Assembly (NCBI RefSeq): GCF_032362555.1
Contig: NC_083515.1
Span: 2,949,001-3,013,000, forward strand
Source of the DNA: Amyelois transitella
Taxonomy: Eukaryota; Arthropoda; Insecta; Lepidoptera; Pyralidae
Reading direction: 5' to 3'
DNA length: 64,000 nucleotides
Numbering within the stretch: position 1 is the stretch's first letter; each line of letters opens with the position of its first letter. The translations under genes were made by a program, and so were the position numbers. Below are positions 46,001 through 55,700 of the stretch, piece by piece. Under the pieces are notes generated by a model that saw nothing but the letters and a program-made list of their open reading frames with translations, had not been told where the DNA came from and made no database searches.

Positions 46001-46257
46001 TTTATTTATAAAGATTGATAAAAATTAATATTACTTTTGTAACAATTTCATTCACAACATATTTTGTAATAAAGGTAAAAAGTGTCATATATATACGTGT
46101 GAGTAATGTTCATATAATTAAAGATTAAATAAAACCACGTTAGAAGATTACTTACCCAACAAACCGCCCTAACTATAACGGGTGGTCTTTGGATGAAAGC
46201 CTGAATATCAAAGGCCCCCCCGGCTTTCCCGCCTCCGTAAGCACCAGTTGTATCCAT
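40078..46257 (-). CDS. Synaptogyrin, complete coding region in five exons
   Basis: A four-pass membrane protein of synaptic vesicles (MARVEL family). Exons on the minus strand: 46257-46156, 44882-44645, 41379-41243, 41076-40899, 40109-40078 (stop TAG 40080-40078). All borders are GT..AG and phases agree throughout, giving 228 aa. N-terminus MDTTGAYGGGKAGGAFD with FIQRPPVIVRAVCW before the first membrane segment. TM1 continues LFSVIVMGCISAKGW, with a luminal loop containing YCAYNKDTNACNYG (paired Cys). TM2 is VGISVIAFIASIGFIVGEYL, with a short polar loop. TM3 is FWAFLYFVGFCYLANSW. TM4 spans the exon 3/4 junction (FSFFSIFAW-IACGFFAFQRF). The Pro/Tyr-rich cytoplasmic tail ends NIDYTAPTY. Family length is usually 200-240 aa. 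Introns 2-4 hold several SINEs; intron 3 is only 166 bp. Confidence 0.95.
40500..40880 (-). repeat. SINE family B, nearly full copy with tRNA-like promoter, in synaptogyrin intron 4
   Basis: Minus strand. Near its head it carries an A-box-like TGGTCAAATCGGTAAGG and a B-box GGTTCGAATCC (about 40860-40780), so it derives from a tRNA. The body matches the copies at 24745 and 47590. The head begins about 20 bp inside intron 4 from the exon 4 donor. The inter-box segment does not fold as a tRNA with paired acceptor arms. Confidence 0.85.
41100..41216 (-). repeat. tRNA-derived SINE (B-box only) filling synaptogyrin intron 3
   Basis: The minus strand reads CCCGGGTTCGAATCCCGCCC, a tRNA T-arm/B-box, followed by AGGGCATGATG and an AT-rich tail ending near 41100. 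No A-box is seen upstream, so the head is truncated. It takes up most of the 166-bp intron 3 (41242-41077), in the same sense as the gene. Confidence 0.7.
41416..41653 (-). repeat. SINE family A copy
   Basis: Starts on + with ATCACGTCTATATCCCC and GGGTAGATAGAGCC, and ends at GGGAACCACACGGCAC, which is the SINE's 5' end on the minus strand. It lies in synaptogyrin intron 2. Confidence 0.88.
41660..41936 (-). repeat. SINE family A, fuller copy
   Basis: CATACATACATATGATCACG leads into GGGGTAGACAAAGCC, CTGATAGGCTACG, GTTGCTAGCCCATCGCCTAA and GGAACCACACGGC. Closely spaced after the previous copy and in the same orientation. Confidence 0.9.
42243..42440 (+). repeat. Interspersed family D, copy 1
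   Basis: Shares GTGGCGACAT, AAAGATTTCACGGATT, ATACAACCTCCG, CATAACACTTAGCCTGGCGG and GCGGTCGAGTCCGAACTATC with the reverse complement of 44385-44615. It lies in synaptogyrin intron 2. Confidence 0.75.
42482..42735 (-). repeat. SINE family A copy
   Basis: Contains CACGTCTATATCCCTTGCGG, GGTAGACAGAGCCAACAG, GTTGCTAGCCCATCGCC and TTAGTCGCCTTTTACGACAT, and ends at TATTGGTGCCA. In synaptogyrin intron 2. Confidence 0.9.
43050..43262 (-). repeat. SINE family A, diverged copy
   Basis: ATATTATCATGTCCTTGCCC, ACGGGGTTAACAGAGTCAGC and GACTGTAAGGCTACGTTCAT align with the other copies but with many changes, so it is an older insertion. Confidence 0.75.
43870..43935 (+). mobile_element. RTE-type LINE, short 3' fragment
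   Basis: GATGAAGCCAAAGAATTATG, CAGGGATCGTGGCAAGT and CTACCCCTCCGGGA match the end of the RTE polymerase gene at 25991-26070 in inverse orientation, with a small deletion. Confidence 0.75.
44385..44615 (-). repeat. Interspersed family D, copy 2 (inverted relative to copy 1)
   Basis: The reverse complement reads GTGGCGACATCAC, AAAGATTTCACGGATTGG, ATACAACCTCCGACTCGACA, CATAACACCTAGCCTGGCGG and GCGGTCGAGCCCGAACTATC. It matches 42243-42440 with one extra segment. It ends about 30 bp from synaptogyrin exon 2. Confidence 0.75.
45240..45300 (+). repeat. SINE family A, probable fragment
   Basis: GACAATCTGAATCTCAATTC, CATCATTAACCCATGCAGCT matches the SINE A stretch around 55455-55490. In synaptogyrin intron 1's upstream neighbour sequence. 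Confidence 0.5.
45405..45560 (+). repeat. Interspersed family C copy
   Basis: ACTAATATTATAAATGTGAA, AGTCAGTTTATTTGTTTG and ACTGTAGTTCCTGTG follow the start of a dispersed insect repeat; the inverse copy is at 47238-47555. Confidence 0.6.
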
Positions 46258-46635
46258 TATCACGTCCGATTAAATAATTTACTAATTAAGATACCGAGAT
46301 GTTAATGGCCATCAATTTTTAGACAAGATAATGACCTCCGCCAGTCCCCAATCCCAATTTTTGTATTATCGATCGGGCGAACGACGTCCGAAAACGGATG
46401 ACACCACGAAAAACTGACATCCATGCCGCAATAAACGTCAAAGTTGTGTCATCGATCCGTAATAGCGTTCTGCTGATTGGTGGAATTATGTCCTTAGCCA
46501 CCAATGCACCAATAGAATAAGATATTTCATTTTCAGTAAAATGCATTTTCCTGTTTCATGTAAACGGAAACATGAAAGACTTTTCTCGGAAGCTGAGTTC
46601 AAGAGAGGACTTTTCATTCATTCCGTTTTACGTTC
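46258..46635 (-). promoter_or_regulatory. Probable 5' flank/promoter of synaptogyrin
   Basis: This is the sequence directly upstream of the synaptogyrin ATG. It includes ATTGG/CCAAT-type motifs near 46475-46515 (CTGATTGGTGG, CACCAATAG). Transcription start is not determined; the call is positional. Confidence 0.35.
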
Positions 46636-46692
46636 CTTATTTTCATAATTTCAGTGAACTTTTGCACAGTTTACTGAAATTATGAAAATAAG
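46636..46692. repeat. 24-bp inverted repeat (hairpin, 9-base loop)
   Basis: CTTATTTTCATAATTTCAGT... at 46636-46659 pairs with 46669-46692 with a single mismatch. It lies about 380 bp upstream of synaptogyrin. Confidence 0.8.
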
Positions 46693-47237
46693 GGTAAAAT
46701 TATTTATTAATTAAGGGTATCATTAATTAATGCATTTTTAATAAGTAATACTTTTATTATACTTTATTTACGAACGATGATCCGTACCTAATAATTATGA
46801 AAAAAAACTTGAGCTGAGACTGAGAAAGTATAGAAAAGTATGAGATTGGGACTTTCAAGAAACTTAATTTTTTTCCTACTTTAACATATGAAGGTGGCTT
46901 TATTGTGCCATATTATATCTCACTGTATGTTGAAAATTTAAACATGTCTCTACTGGATATTAAAGTCCTATGATATTAACCCATTTTTGTCAATAGCAGC
47001 GTTACCTATAAGGTTGATGTGTATGTTTAAACAAAATGATTGATTTTGGTGTGTTTCTAACAATCGAAAGCAGTTTGCATATTTGATTTGTATTTAGAAA
47101 GTATTTTAATTAATTTCCATTGGCCATAAATTTGCAAACGATTCCTTTACTTGATTGAGGTACCTACTATTACTTCAAGTGTTGCTTCAAAATATATACA
47201 TAATGAATACATTGCACTTTCATGGCTTTATATGCAT
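46693..47237. other. Intergenic, no gene recognised
   Basis: AT-rich stretch between synaptogyrin's upstream flank and a family C repeat. Nothing recognisable. Confidence 0.45.
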
Positions 47238-47557
47238 ATCTTCTTGCTTTTACCCGCAGCTTCAGCTGCGCGAATGTAGTACCTAGGTACTATCTTCAAA
47301 AATTTGTACCACCTACAAAAAGCAACGAATTTAGCGCAACCTTCATGTGCGAATTTATCGCCATCAAAAAAAAAAAGCATACAGGTTTTTTGCCAATTCC
47401 ATAGGAACTGTAGTTTTTGCCGGGATAAAAAGCACCCTATTTCTCCAGGCTCACAATTACGTACTCGTATACGCATTTCACATTTGAAGAAGATTCAGTA
47501 GATAATGGGTGAAAAGAAAACAAACAAACTTACTTTCACATTTATAATATTTATTAT
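47238..47557 (-). repeat. Interspersed family C, fuller copy
   Basis: + strand: TTTTACCCGCAGCTTCAGCT, AACTGTAGTTTTTGCCGGGA, TAAAAAGCACCCTATTTCTC, and finally ACTTTCACATTTATAATATT. These are the hallmarks, from end to end, of a widespread lepidopteran repeat that ends in an ATATTATAAATG-like motif. Confidence 0.7.
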
Positions 47558-47589
47558 ATTTTAACTCTGCAACCTAGTCTTCCACGTAT

Positions 47590-47835
47590 GATCATCCTCC
47601 TGGCATTTGTCCTAGTTGCGGCGTCATCTCTTTGAAGAGGAGCCGGGGGCCCCGAAGACTACGAGCTGTATTGGGTAAGTCAAGTTTTTCACAAAGCGAT
47701 TCCCGTGAATCTTTGACAGATTTTACAGGGAACTAATTCTCGGATCATGGTAAAACATCTCGTTATTTAATGGTAAGTTTCCCTCACGATGTTTAATACA
47801 TCCACCTAGAGCATCGGCTAGCAATCATGAGCTTT
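47590..47835 (-). repeat. SINE family B, diverged copy
   Basis: CTTTGAAGAGGAGCCGGGGG, TATTGGGTAAGTCAAGTTTT, TTTTACAGGGAACTAATTCT and AAGTTTCCCTCACGATGTTT align with 24745 and 40500. Confidence 0.75.
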
Positions 47836-49779
47836 GATAGATCAGAAAGTGACTGTTGATATTAAGATGCGAGCTATCGATTACTTTAAGTTAAGGTTAG
47901 TTAATTTGGTGTATGGGGTAGAATAAATGATAGACAAATTAGATATTACAAATATATTTATTCAGATAAGAACTCAACTATAAAATAAGTAAGGTGTTAA
48001 GCTGCCAGTTGGCTACAATCGTTAAATATAACTTCCCGCCGTCACTCTAGAAAATTTTGACTAGTTCGGTGAACAAAACAAACGTATCCCATATTTATTG
48101 AAACCTACTTAATTAATGTAATGCTAGCACCTTCCTAAAATTACAAAAGGGAGTGACGGCATTGCATTTAAAAATTAAATGTTCGGCATTGCATTTAAAA
48201 TAAATTTTCAACTAAGAACATTACATTGTCTTGATGGCAGTATAGATGAAAACAATACATTTTAGACGTAATCGTACGAAATATAATAAGGGAGGTAAGT
48301 ACCTATACAAAATATCTAAATACGCTGTTACAAAGAATGTATAGAAACACTGTCTAATTATTTACAGGATAAAGCTTATTAGTCACTCGTATTTTAGTTT
48401 CGACTGGTTTATTTTACATTTTGTTAGTTATTTTTACTGCAACTAATGAAATTTAAATACGACGACAAATAACAATTTAATGTATACAACCATGAATAAT
48501 TTCGACATGTACGCAATACCAATAAATAAAATATTTTGGTGAAACCATTATGAAGAATAACATTACAGTTCACTTTTAGACTACTACTAAGAATAGGAAT
48601 AAAATTCTCAGTTATTTTAAGATTTGTAGGTTCCAGCATAACAATAATTCGACCATTAATAATTATTTTAGAACAGCCACAGACCAATGGAACCATAAAT
48701 GTTTGAACTTAAAAACAGAACAAAAAAGCGATGGAGTACACAAAGTTATTTAAATGACTTAATAGGTATGTTATGTCATTAGGAAAGTATTTATGGCCAC
48801 TAAATATCACGTGTCTATATTAAAAACATAAGGTATTTAAAAAAAAATCAAAACATTTTGTATTTGAGTGTAAATATAGACGAAATAGTTTGAGATATTT
48901 AGTTCATTGTTGGAGCAGTTAAAAAGTCAAATCATAATGCAACTTTTTCGCGACTCGAGCGGATTTGCTTCAGCCCATAATAAAAAATGTATGCAGTGGA
49001 AATGTTGTTGCCAAAGCTCTGCTACTATGACGATGACATTATACAAATATATGAAAAAGCACGATTGTATGCATGGGCATTTTCTTATGTAATATAGAAT
49101 TGTTACCATACAAATGTCTATGAGGTCCTATCTCTAACCATATGCAGTTCTATGATACATTTATTATAATAACCCCTATGTCACACTATCACTAGAGCTA
49201 ATATTTTGTATAAATTCTAACTACGTCATACTACATCATACTCGAGTACTCTACAATTTACTGTACACGAAAATCTAACAATCGGGATATATCTCATTAG
49301 AGTAAAACAATATTTACAAAAATAGCCCGCATTTATATGTTTTGGATCCGACTATGTCTTATCGTTTTCTATCCCGATTAATTATTTAATTTAACAAGGA
49401 ACTAAATATTAAAATAAAGACAACAAAAACACACAGTTTCACTTATAATTAGTTTCAGTATAAATTCTTTATCTATGGATAGTATAAAAATGTACTACGT
49501 CGGTACAAATGCTAATTGATTACAGTAAACTATTGTACATTATAAATTTGCATCTGCAGGACGTAATGCACGTGTCAAAAACAGATAAGTGTGCTAAGCA
49601 TAGCATTTTAAATGCAAGTTCAAACGATTGCTTTCATGTATTGCAATGTTCCCCAAAAAACACAAACACCCATAAATAGATGCGCATATAGCAATGCCAA
49701 TGAGGCTATCTTTGGAATTTTAGTACACAAAGTATTCGAGTATAAATGTTGAATAGATTGCAAATCTAGCCTCACTAAG
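47836..49779 (-). other. Probable 3' UTR and downstream flank of Caskin
   Basis: AT-rich, no gene recognised. The Caskin stop codon is at 49780-49782 (minus). Several AATAAA signals on the minus strand (for example near 48405) could end the transcript; which is used cannot be told. A short repeated GGCATTGCATTTAAAA occurs twice near 48160-48200. Confidence 0.45.
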
Positions 49780-52700
49780 TTAGGAATCGGCGAGTCCTTG
49801 ACGTTTTTCTTCTTCCAACATGGCGTCTAGTTCGTCCGTTAGGTTGGCCAGCATGTTGCCGATGTCGTTGAGCACGTCGACTGGTTCCGTGCTCTTTGCT
49901 TCTTCTTTGTGTTCGGGGAGGGCGTGGGAGGAGGCCGGCTTCATGTCGGCGGCCGTCCGCGGCGGCAGGCCGGCGAGCGGCAGCCCGCCGCGGCTGCTGT
50001 AGTCCACGGTGTGCGGCCGGCCTCCCAGCTGACTGCGATTCTGCTTTATCGTACCGGCGTTCTCATTCGCGAATGGGATGCTGTCGGATTCCGTGCTTGA
50101 ACTTGACTGAAAAGTAAAAGGAACATTATTATATTACTCATATTGGCTTGTTTGTTAATTTTTCACATATTCTTAAATATCAGCAAGTTTTTTTTTATAT
50201 GAATCTATTACTCTGTATTATTTTCCTAATTAATTTAGTAGATTCTATAAGACACTTGAAACCTACAGAAAAGTGAGTAAAACGAAATTAAAAATTTACC
50301 TTAAAACTAGCGTCGGATCCGGTCCTCAGCTTGTCCTCCTCGTACCGCCTCGGGGGAGAAGAAGGCGCGGGCGGCGGCGGCAGCAGCCCCGTGCTGTCCA
50401 GCGACACGCTCAGCGAGTCCGAGCTCGGGTACGCGGGCAGGCTCAGCGGCAAGCTCTTCTCCGGGTGGATCTCCACCGTGGTCTGCCCGAACCTGGAGAA
50501 CTGCGCGTACTGCGAGCTCTGCCGCTTGGGCGGCTCCGGCGGCGGCTTGCGGGCCACGTGGGGACTCGCGCCGTACGCCACGCGCTGCAGCCGGGCCGAG
50601 TAAGCGATCTCGTCGTACGTGTAGTCCGGCGACTTGTCTCTGTACGCGGGCGTAGCTTGAATCTTCGCGACGGGCCGCGGCCGCACCAGCCCTCTCGGAC
50701 GCGGCAGTGTACCGCCTCCTTCGTACGCGTTGTCGTTCGTAGGTGTAATGTCCCCGTCGTCGTAGGATCGCCGCCACTGTCCACCGCCGTAGTAGAAGCC
50801 GGCTTCGGGCGAGAATGTCGTGTGAGACGTCCGCTCTGACGGGTCTTCTAGACTCTCTAGCGACTTACCGCGCGGGTGACGAATCTGTTGAAGTTTACAT
50901 AGTCAGTATTGTGTGAGATATGAATATATTATATTCCTCAAAATAACATAAAATAACCAAATTAAGTTTTACAAAAGAAGTTTTTTTGCAAACATTACCT
51001 ACGTTCACGTAAAAAAGTAAATTATAAATTACACAAATAAAATAAATTAAGAATACGAAAATTATGAAAAATACTTCAATACCAATTATGTACAAACTGT
51101 GTAGTCTGATTGCAGTTTAATTTACGTAAAAGTTACTTAATTTTAGTTTATTTATAACCATGCTAGTAATTGTTAATATCATAATAGAATTATGTAATTT
51201 AATAAATATTATAGTAAAAAATATTAGACTTTAAAATAACTAGTTTGAAAATATTTATAATACATGCACGTTGTAATAGTATTATAAATTCTACCATGCA
51301 GGCTTAAGTGATGGCTTTAGTAATAATCACACAAAAGAAAAACACACTGCGATTCTACCACAACATCGGGTGCACAGAAATGCGGGTGCTTGGTGCGTCG
51401 AGAACAAACTTTCAAAACTGTGCCAAAGGAGTTTGCCTCATACCTGTATGGGAACCAGATCTGTGCCACAATGGGGCGTTTGTAGGGCGTCAAAAGTTAG
51501 GTCGGGGGGTTTATGGTAACTCCTCGCATGTGTCCAGGGCTGGTAATGGAGCTCCCTCGGATATAATTCCTTTAGCCGATTATGTCCAAGGTGCGGATTG
51601 TGTTTGGAAAAGAAAAAAAAAAGAAAACATTCACATGCTGCTTTGGGCTAGTGGTATGGTGGATGCAGCGGATGACGTGATGGCTGGCGGAGTGTGGCAA
51701 CACTGCTAGAGTTGGTAGCGTCAATGCACTCATAGTAAAAATAGGCGGTAAAATCTTTGCAATGTGTTTAGTTGATCTTTCAAAAGTTTTCAAACTTTAT
51801 TTAGATGATGTGAATCAAAATTTCATTTAGCAAGGTTGTGCATTAACGACATCATTTTTAGATAAAATATTATTAAAAGTTAGCAATATCAATTTCAAGT
51901 AACAGTATACCACATCCGATCAGCGACGACAGTGGCGATGGATAGACCTCTAGAAGTCTAAGCGAAATTACGACACAGGAACGCATCGGGGAAAATACAT
52001 TATTTTGACAGATTACAATGACAAGAACGTTTTTGGCGCCAATTTTCGTCGTCATTGACGGCTACTTTCCCATAATGTGTCCACATCTATTGACTCGGCA
52101 AAGAAAGTTTTTCAGCAAATTGTGCTAGGTTGTTCACATGGAGCTAACGATAAAAGCCTTGAAGGCTCAAATTAATATTATTTTTAATTTATTAATCAAA
52201 TAAATAAGAAGCTACAAACGCAACGCTTTTGTTAAAACAAGCGTAAGTAGTTAGTTTATTATAGGGTATATATTTTTTTGTTCAAAATTATTGTTATATA
52301 AATCGAAATAAATAATTTTACCTCAATAAATCGATATCATGTTATGACGATGAATGAATAATGATGTGTATAAAATAAATCAATAAAATAAAAGAAATTA
52401 AATTTAAGTAGTTTGAAGTGATGCTTAGAAAAGAAATTCCTTTTTTCATAGAAGTAGAAGCTATTGCTCTCTAATCGTAAAATATATGCATCTATTTATT
52501 ATGACTTAGAGATTATGAAAGCGGACTTCTATGCGTTAATTATTTGTGAGTACATAAATAATAATAAAACATTGGTACAAATATATAATTATGTTTTCAT
52601 TAACAAATATTTGGGATTTTACATAATAAAATATTATTTGACAGACAGTAAAAAACAACCTACTCCATAGTTTTTCTTCGTCCGCTGTCATAATATAAAA

Positions 52701-55700
52701 TTCTATCAGAATCTAAATTCTAGAACATCACTACAAACATTAAAAAGTTTAACATGCTCGTCTATGGTACAGACCTGGCCAGGTTGTAGTCTTGTAAAGT
52801 CCAAAGAACCTTGGTTACTGATGCTTCGTTTCCCCGCTCTTATGTCTTTAACTCTTTTGATGGCAAGTAATATTTTCTTTTGATGACCTAGACGAACTAT
52901 GCCCATGTCTTCCAAGTCCTGAAAAATAAAAAAGGTTTTCGTAAGTTCAAGATTTTTTGTGATCAAGATTATATTAAAGTGTAGTTATTAATATTTACAT
53001 GGTGCCTAGAAAGACGGACTAAGTTTCGAAGCAAGCGGCGGGAGAACTATTCATTCTTCATAAAAACAAATGTTAAATTAACCTAGTCCAATCCCCTGCT
53101 CTTTGAATTAGACATCACTTGTTTCGGAATTGGTTTAAGAGGTGGCTGGAAACTTGTGTTTCATCAGGCCAATGCTGCAGTGACTTAGAAAGTAAATGGT
53201 TTATCTGCTCTCGAGCAGATATAATTATCTAGAGTTGATTCACAAAATAGCGGTCCCCTTAAGTGAACCTCGATTTTCATTAAAAATGTGTTTGAAGCCC
53301 AAAACTCTTTCATTCTCATCTCTAGAAAAAAAACCTGGGCAAACCTTCTGACCATTAAACGTCAATTGCGTAAGTAATATAAAACGGAATACCCAATATA
53401 TTAATCAGATACATATATTACTTATTTAAAATTGTAAAGGTTATACTTAAAAGTATAATTGGAGAACTTAATTCAAATAGCACCTACCATTGAACCATTA
53501 TAAAATAGCAAACAATGTTGCTTACCTCCCATGCGAGTTGCGTGACGTCAACAACGGTGCGGTACCCCTGCGCGACCAGCGCCGGCCCGTACTCCTCCAG
53601 GCGGAGCAGCCGTAGCCACTCTTCTAAGGAACCCTGGGAATAAAAGTTCTCTTAATTAAAGATCTTCTAAATTTAGGTACAGTAGAGGATTCTTATTATT
53701 TAGAATGGGACACTCTTAAGATATCTCTGTCATCTTTGCGCATTCCAGTTGCACCCTTCAACAAAGTGCTTCGGGACCTGGGGTCCGCTTTCTTTCATTT
53801 TTCTTCCACTATCTCCAATCTGCGGCTTCTTCAGTTGTCAGACCATTGGCATACTTAATCAAAGATGCTTCAACTTTAAGGTAAATGTGGGAATCTTAAG
53901 AACTTTCAAAAGAAGTAATTACAACAGTCACGTTCAAACTACTCTGAATTTATAAAGGTTAAGCAGTTCTTATTTGAGTGTTTTCTGAAGTAGTTGGCTT
54001 CATGGTTCTCACCGGTATGGGGTTCTCAGGAACTTTTCTGAAGACCACAAAGGACACTACGGAGAAGCTCCAGAAATATGATAAAAATAAATCCAAAACT
54101 TACCGGTATATAGTCAGGCAGGTTATCCGGCACGTTCAAGTTGGCGAGTTCTGCCTTTAACCTCTTGCGGTGGTTGGGCTTTTTTATTCCCACCGCTGTC
54201 AGGTCCTCAGGAGTCATTCTCGTTAATGTAGGCAGATCGTATCCAGCTTCGATGAACAGGCGCGCGTACTCCTCCATTTGGAGATCAGCAAGCCACGCGT
54301 GGATAATGTCTGCGTCCTGAAAGTTATAAAAATGTTGGTTGAATTATATTTTATTCCGTGGCATCTTGTGGGTTTCTCTCGAGTGATTGATCATTGTTTT
54401 GCTCAAGAAGAGCATTATCGCATCTGTGGTAGATTCAAGGCATATGTGTGTGTGCGAGAAACTAGTTCTCTCCTGCCGCATCATAGATCATATTGGTGCG
54501 ATAGATTTTGTCCAGCATATAATTTCTATATAATCTATCTAACCATGAAGGTACTTTTCCTTGTACCTATGTTTAACAAACATTGATAATACAGTATTAA
54601 ACATACAGGCAATCCCTGTGCGATCATAGCTCGAACCCTGTCGGCCGTGTCTCCGCAATGGCACGCCGCGTGGTGGTGATGAGGAATACGACCCGATGCT
54701 CTGCCGCTGTCCAGTGACGCTGAGGAGTGACGGGATCCGGACCCTGCGGAACCTGATGAGGAACCGGGACTGTCGCGGCCGGGGCTCTGGAATTCATGGA
54801 AGATATATTTCAGTGATCATCACAAATAATATTGAAAACAGAAAGTAGAGAGTCTTCCATCATTACCTTCCAACGAGGTGTATAAAAATAAGCAAAGATT
54901 TACTGGTCGTTTCACGGTCGCTTTATGCATTTGTCTTTCACATAACTCAGTGTAAGTCACATGCCTTAGACAAAAATGAGCGTCGTCCAGATCAAATGTG
55001 TGTACTACGATGAGGTGAAGAGAATGAAGATCAATTTCCTGTGTTAATTACATACCTATAAACTTCTATCATACCTGCGTCATATCGATGCCCTGGTCAT
55101 CACTGAGCGCTAACTGGTGATGGTAGTACACCGCCGCTTTATGTGTGAGTGGCTGCGACGGTGGGGGGAATGTGAAGGTGCCTCCCCCAGCAGGACTCTT
55201 GCCCAGGCTGCCACTGGCGCCGCTGACTCCCGACACACCTGACACCGTACTGCCATAGTCTGAATGGTCATCTGGAAAGGTAGATAAAGACAAGTTTATT
55301 TAAAGCTTCTTCTTACCGTGTGGTTCCCGGCAACAATACAAAAAAGAATAGGACCACTCCATCTCTTTCCCATGGATGTCGTAAAAGGCGACTAAGGGAT
55401 AGGCTTACAAACTTGGGATTCTTTTTAGGCGACAGGCTAGCAACCTGTCACTATTTGAATCTCAATTCTATCATTAAGCCAAATAGCTGAACGTGGTATT
55501 TCAGTCTTTTCAAGACTGTTGGCTCTGTCTACCCCGTAAGGGATATAGACGTGATGATATGTATGTATGTTTGTTAAACAGACTTAATTCCATTTTATGA
55601 GGTTGTCAATTTAAAGATCAGGTTTTTTGAATAGTTATCCAAATGGAAAAGAAATAAATAATATCTTTAAGATTTAACTTATATCAGTCAACAATTTTTA

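Noticed and set aside
50273..50839. A 188-codon Arg-rich frame on the + strand
   Set aside because: It is the GC-rich complement of Caskin exon G, with codon bias of the opposite strand.
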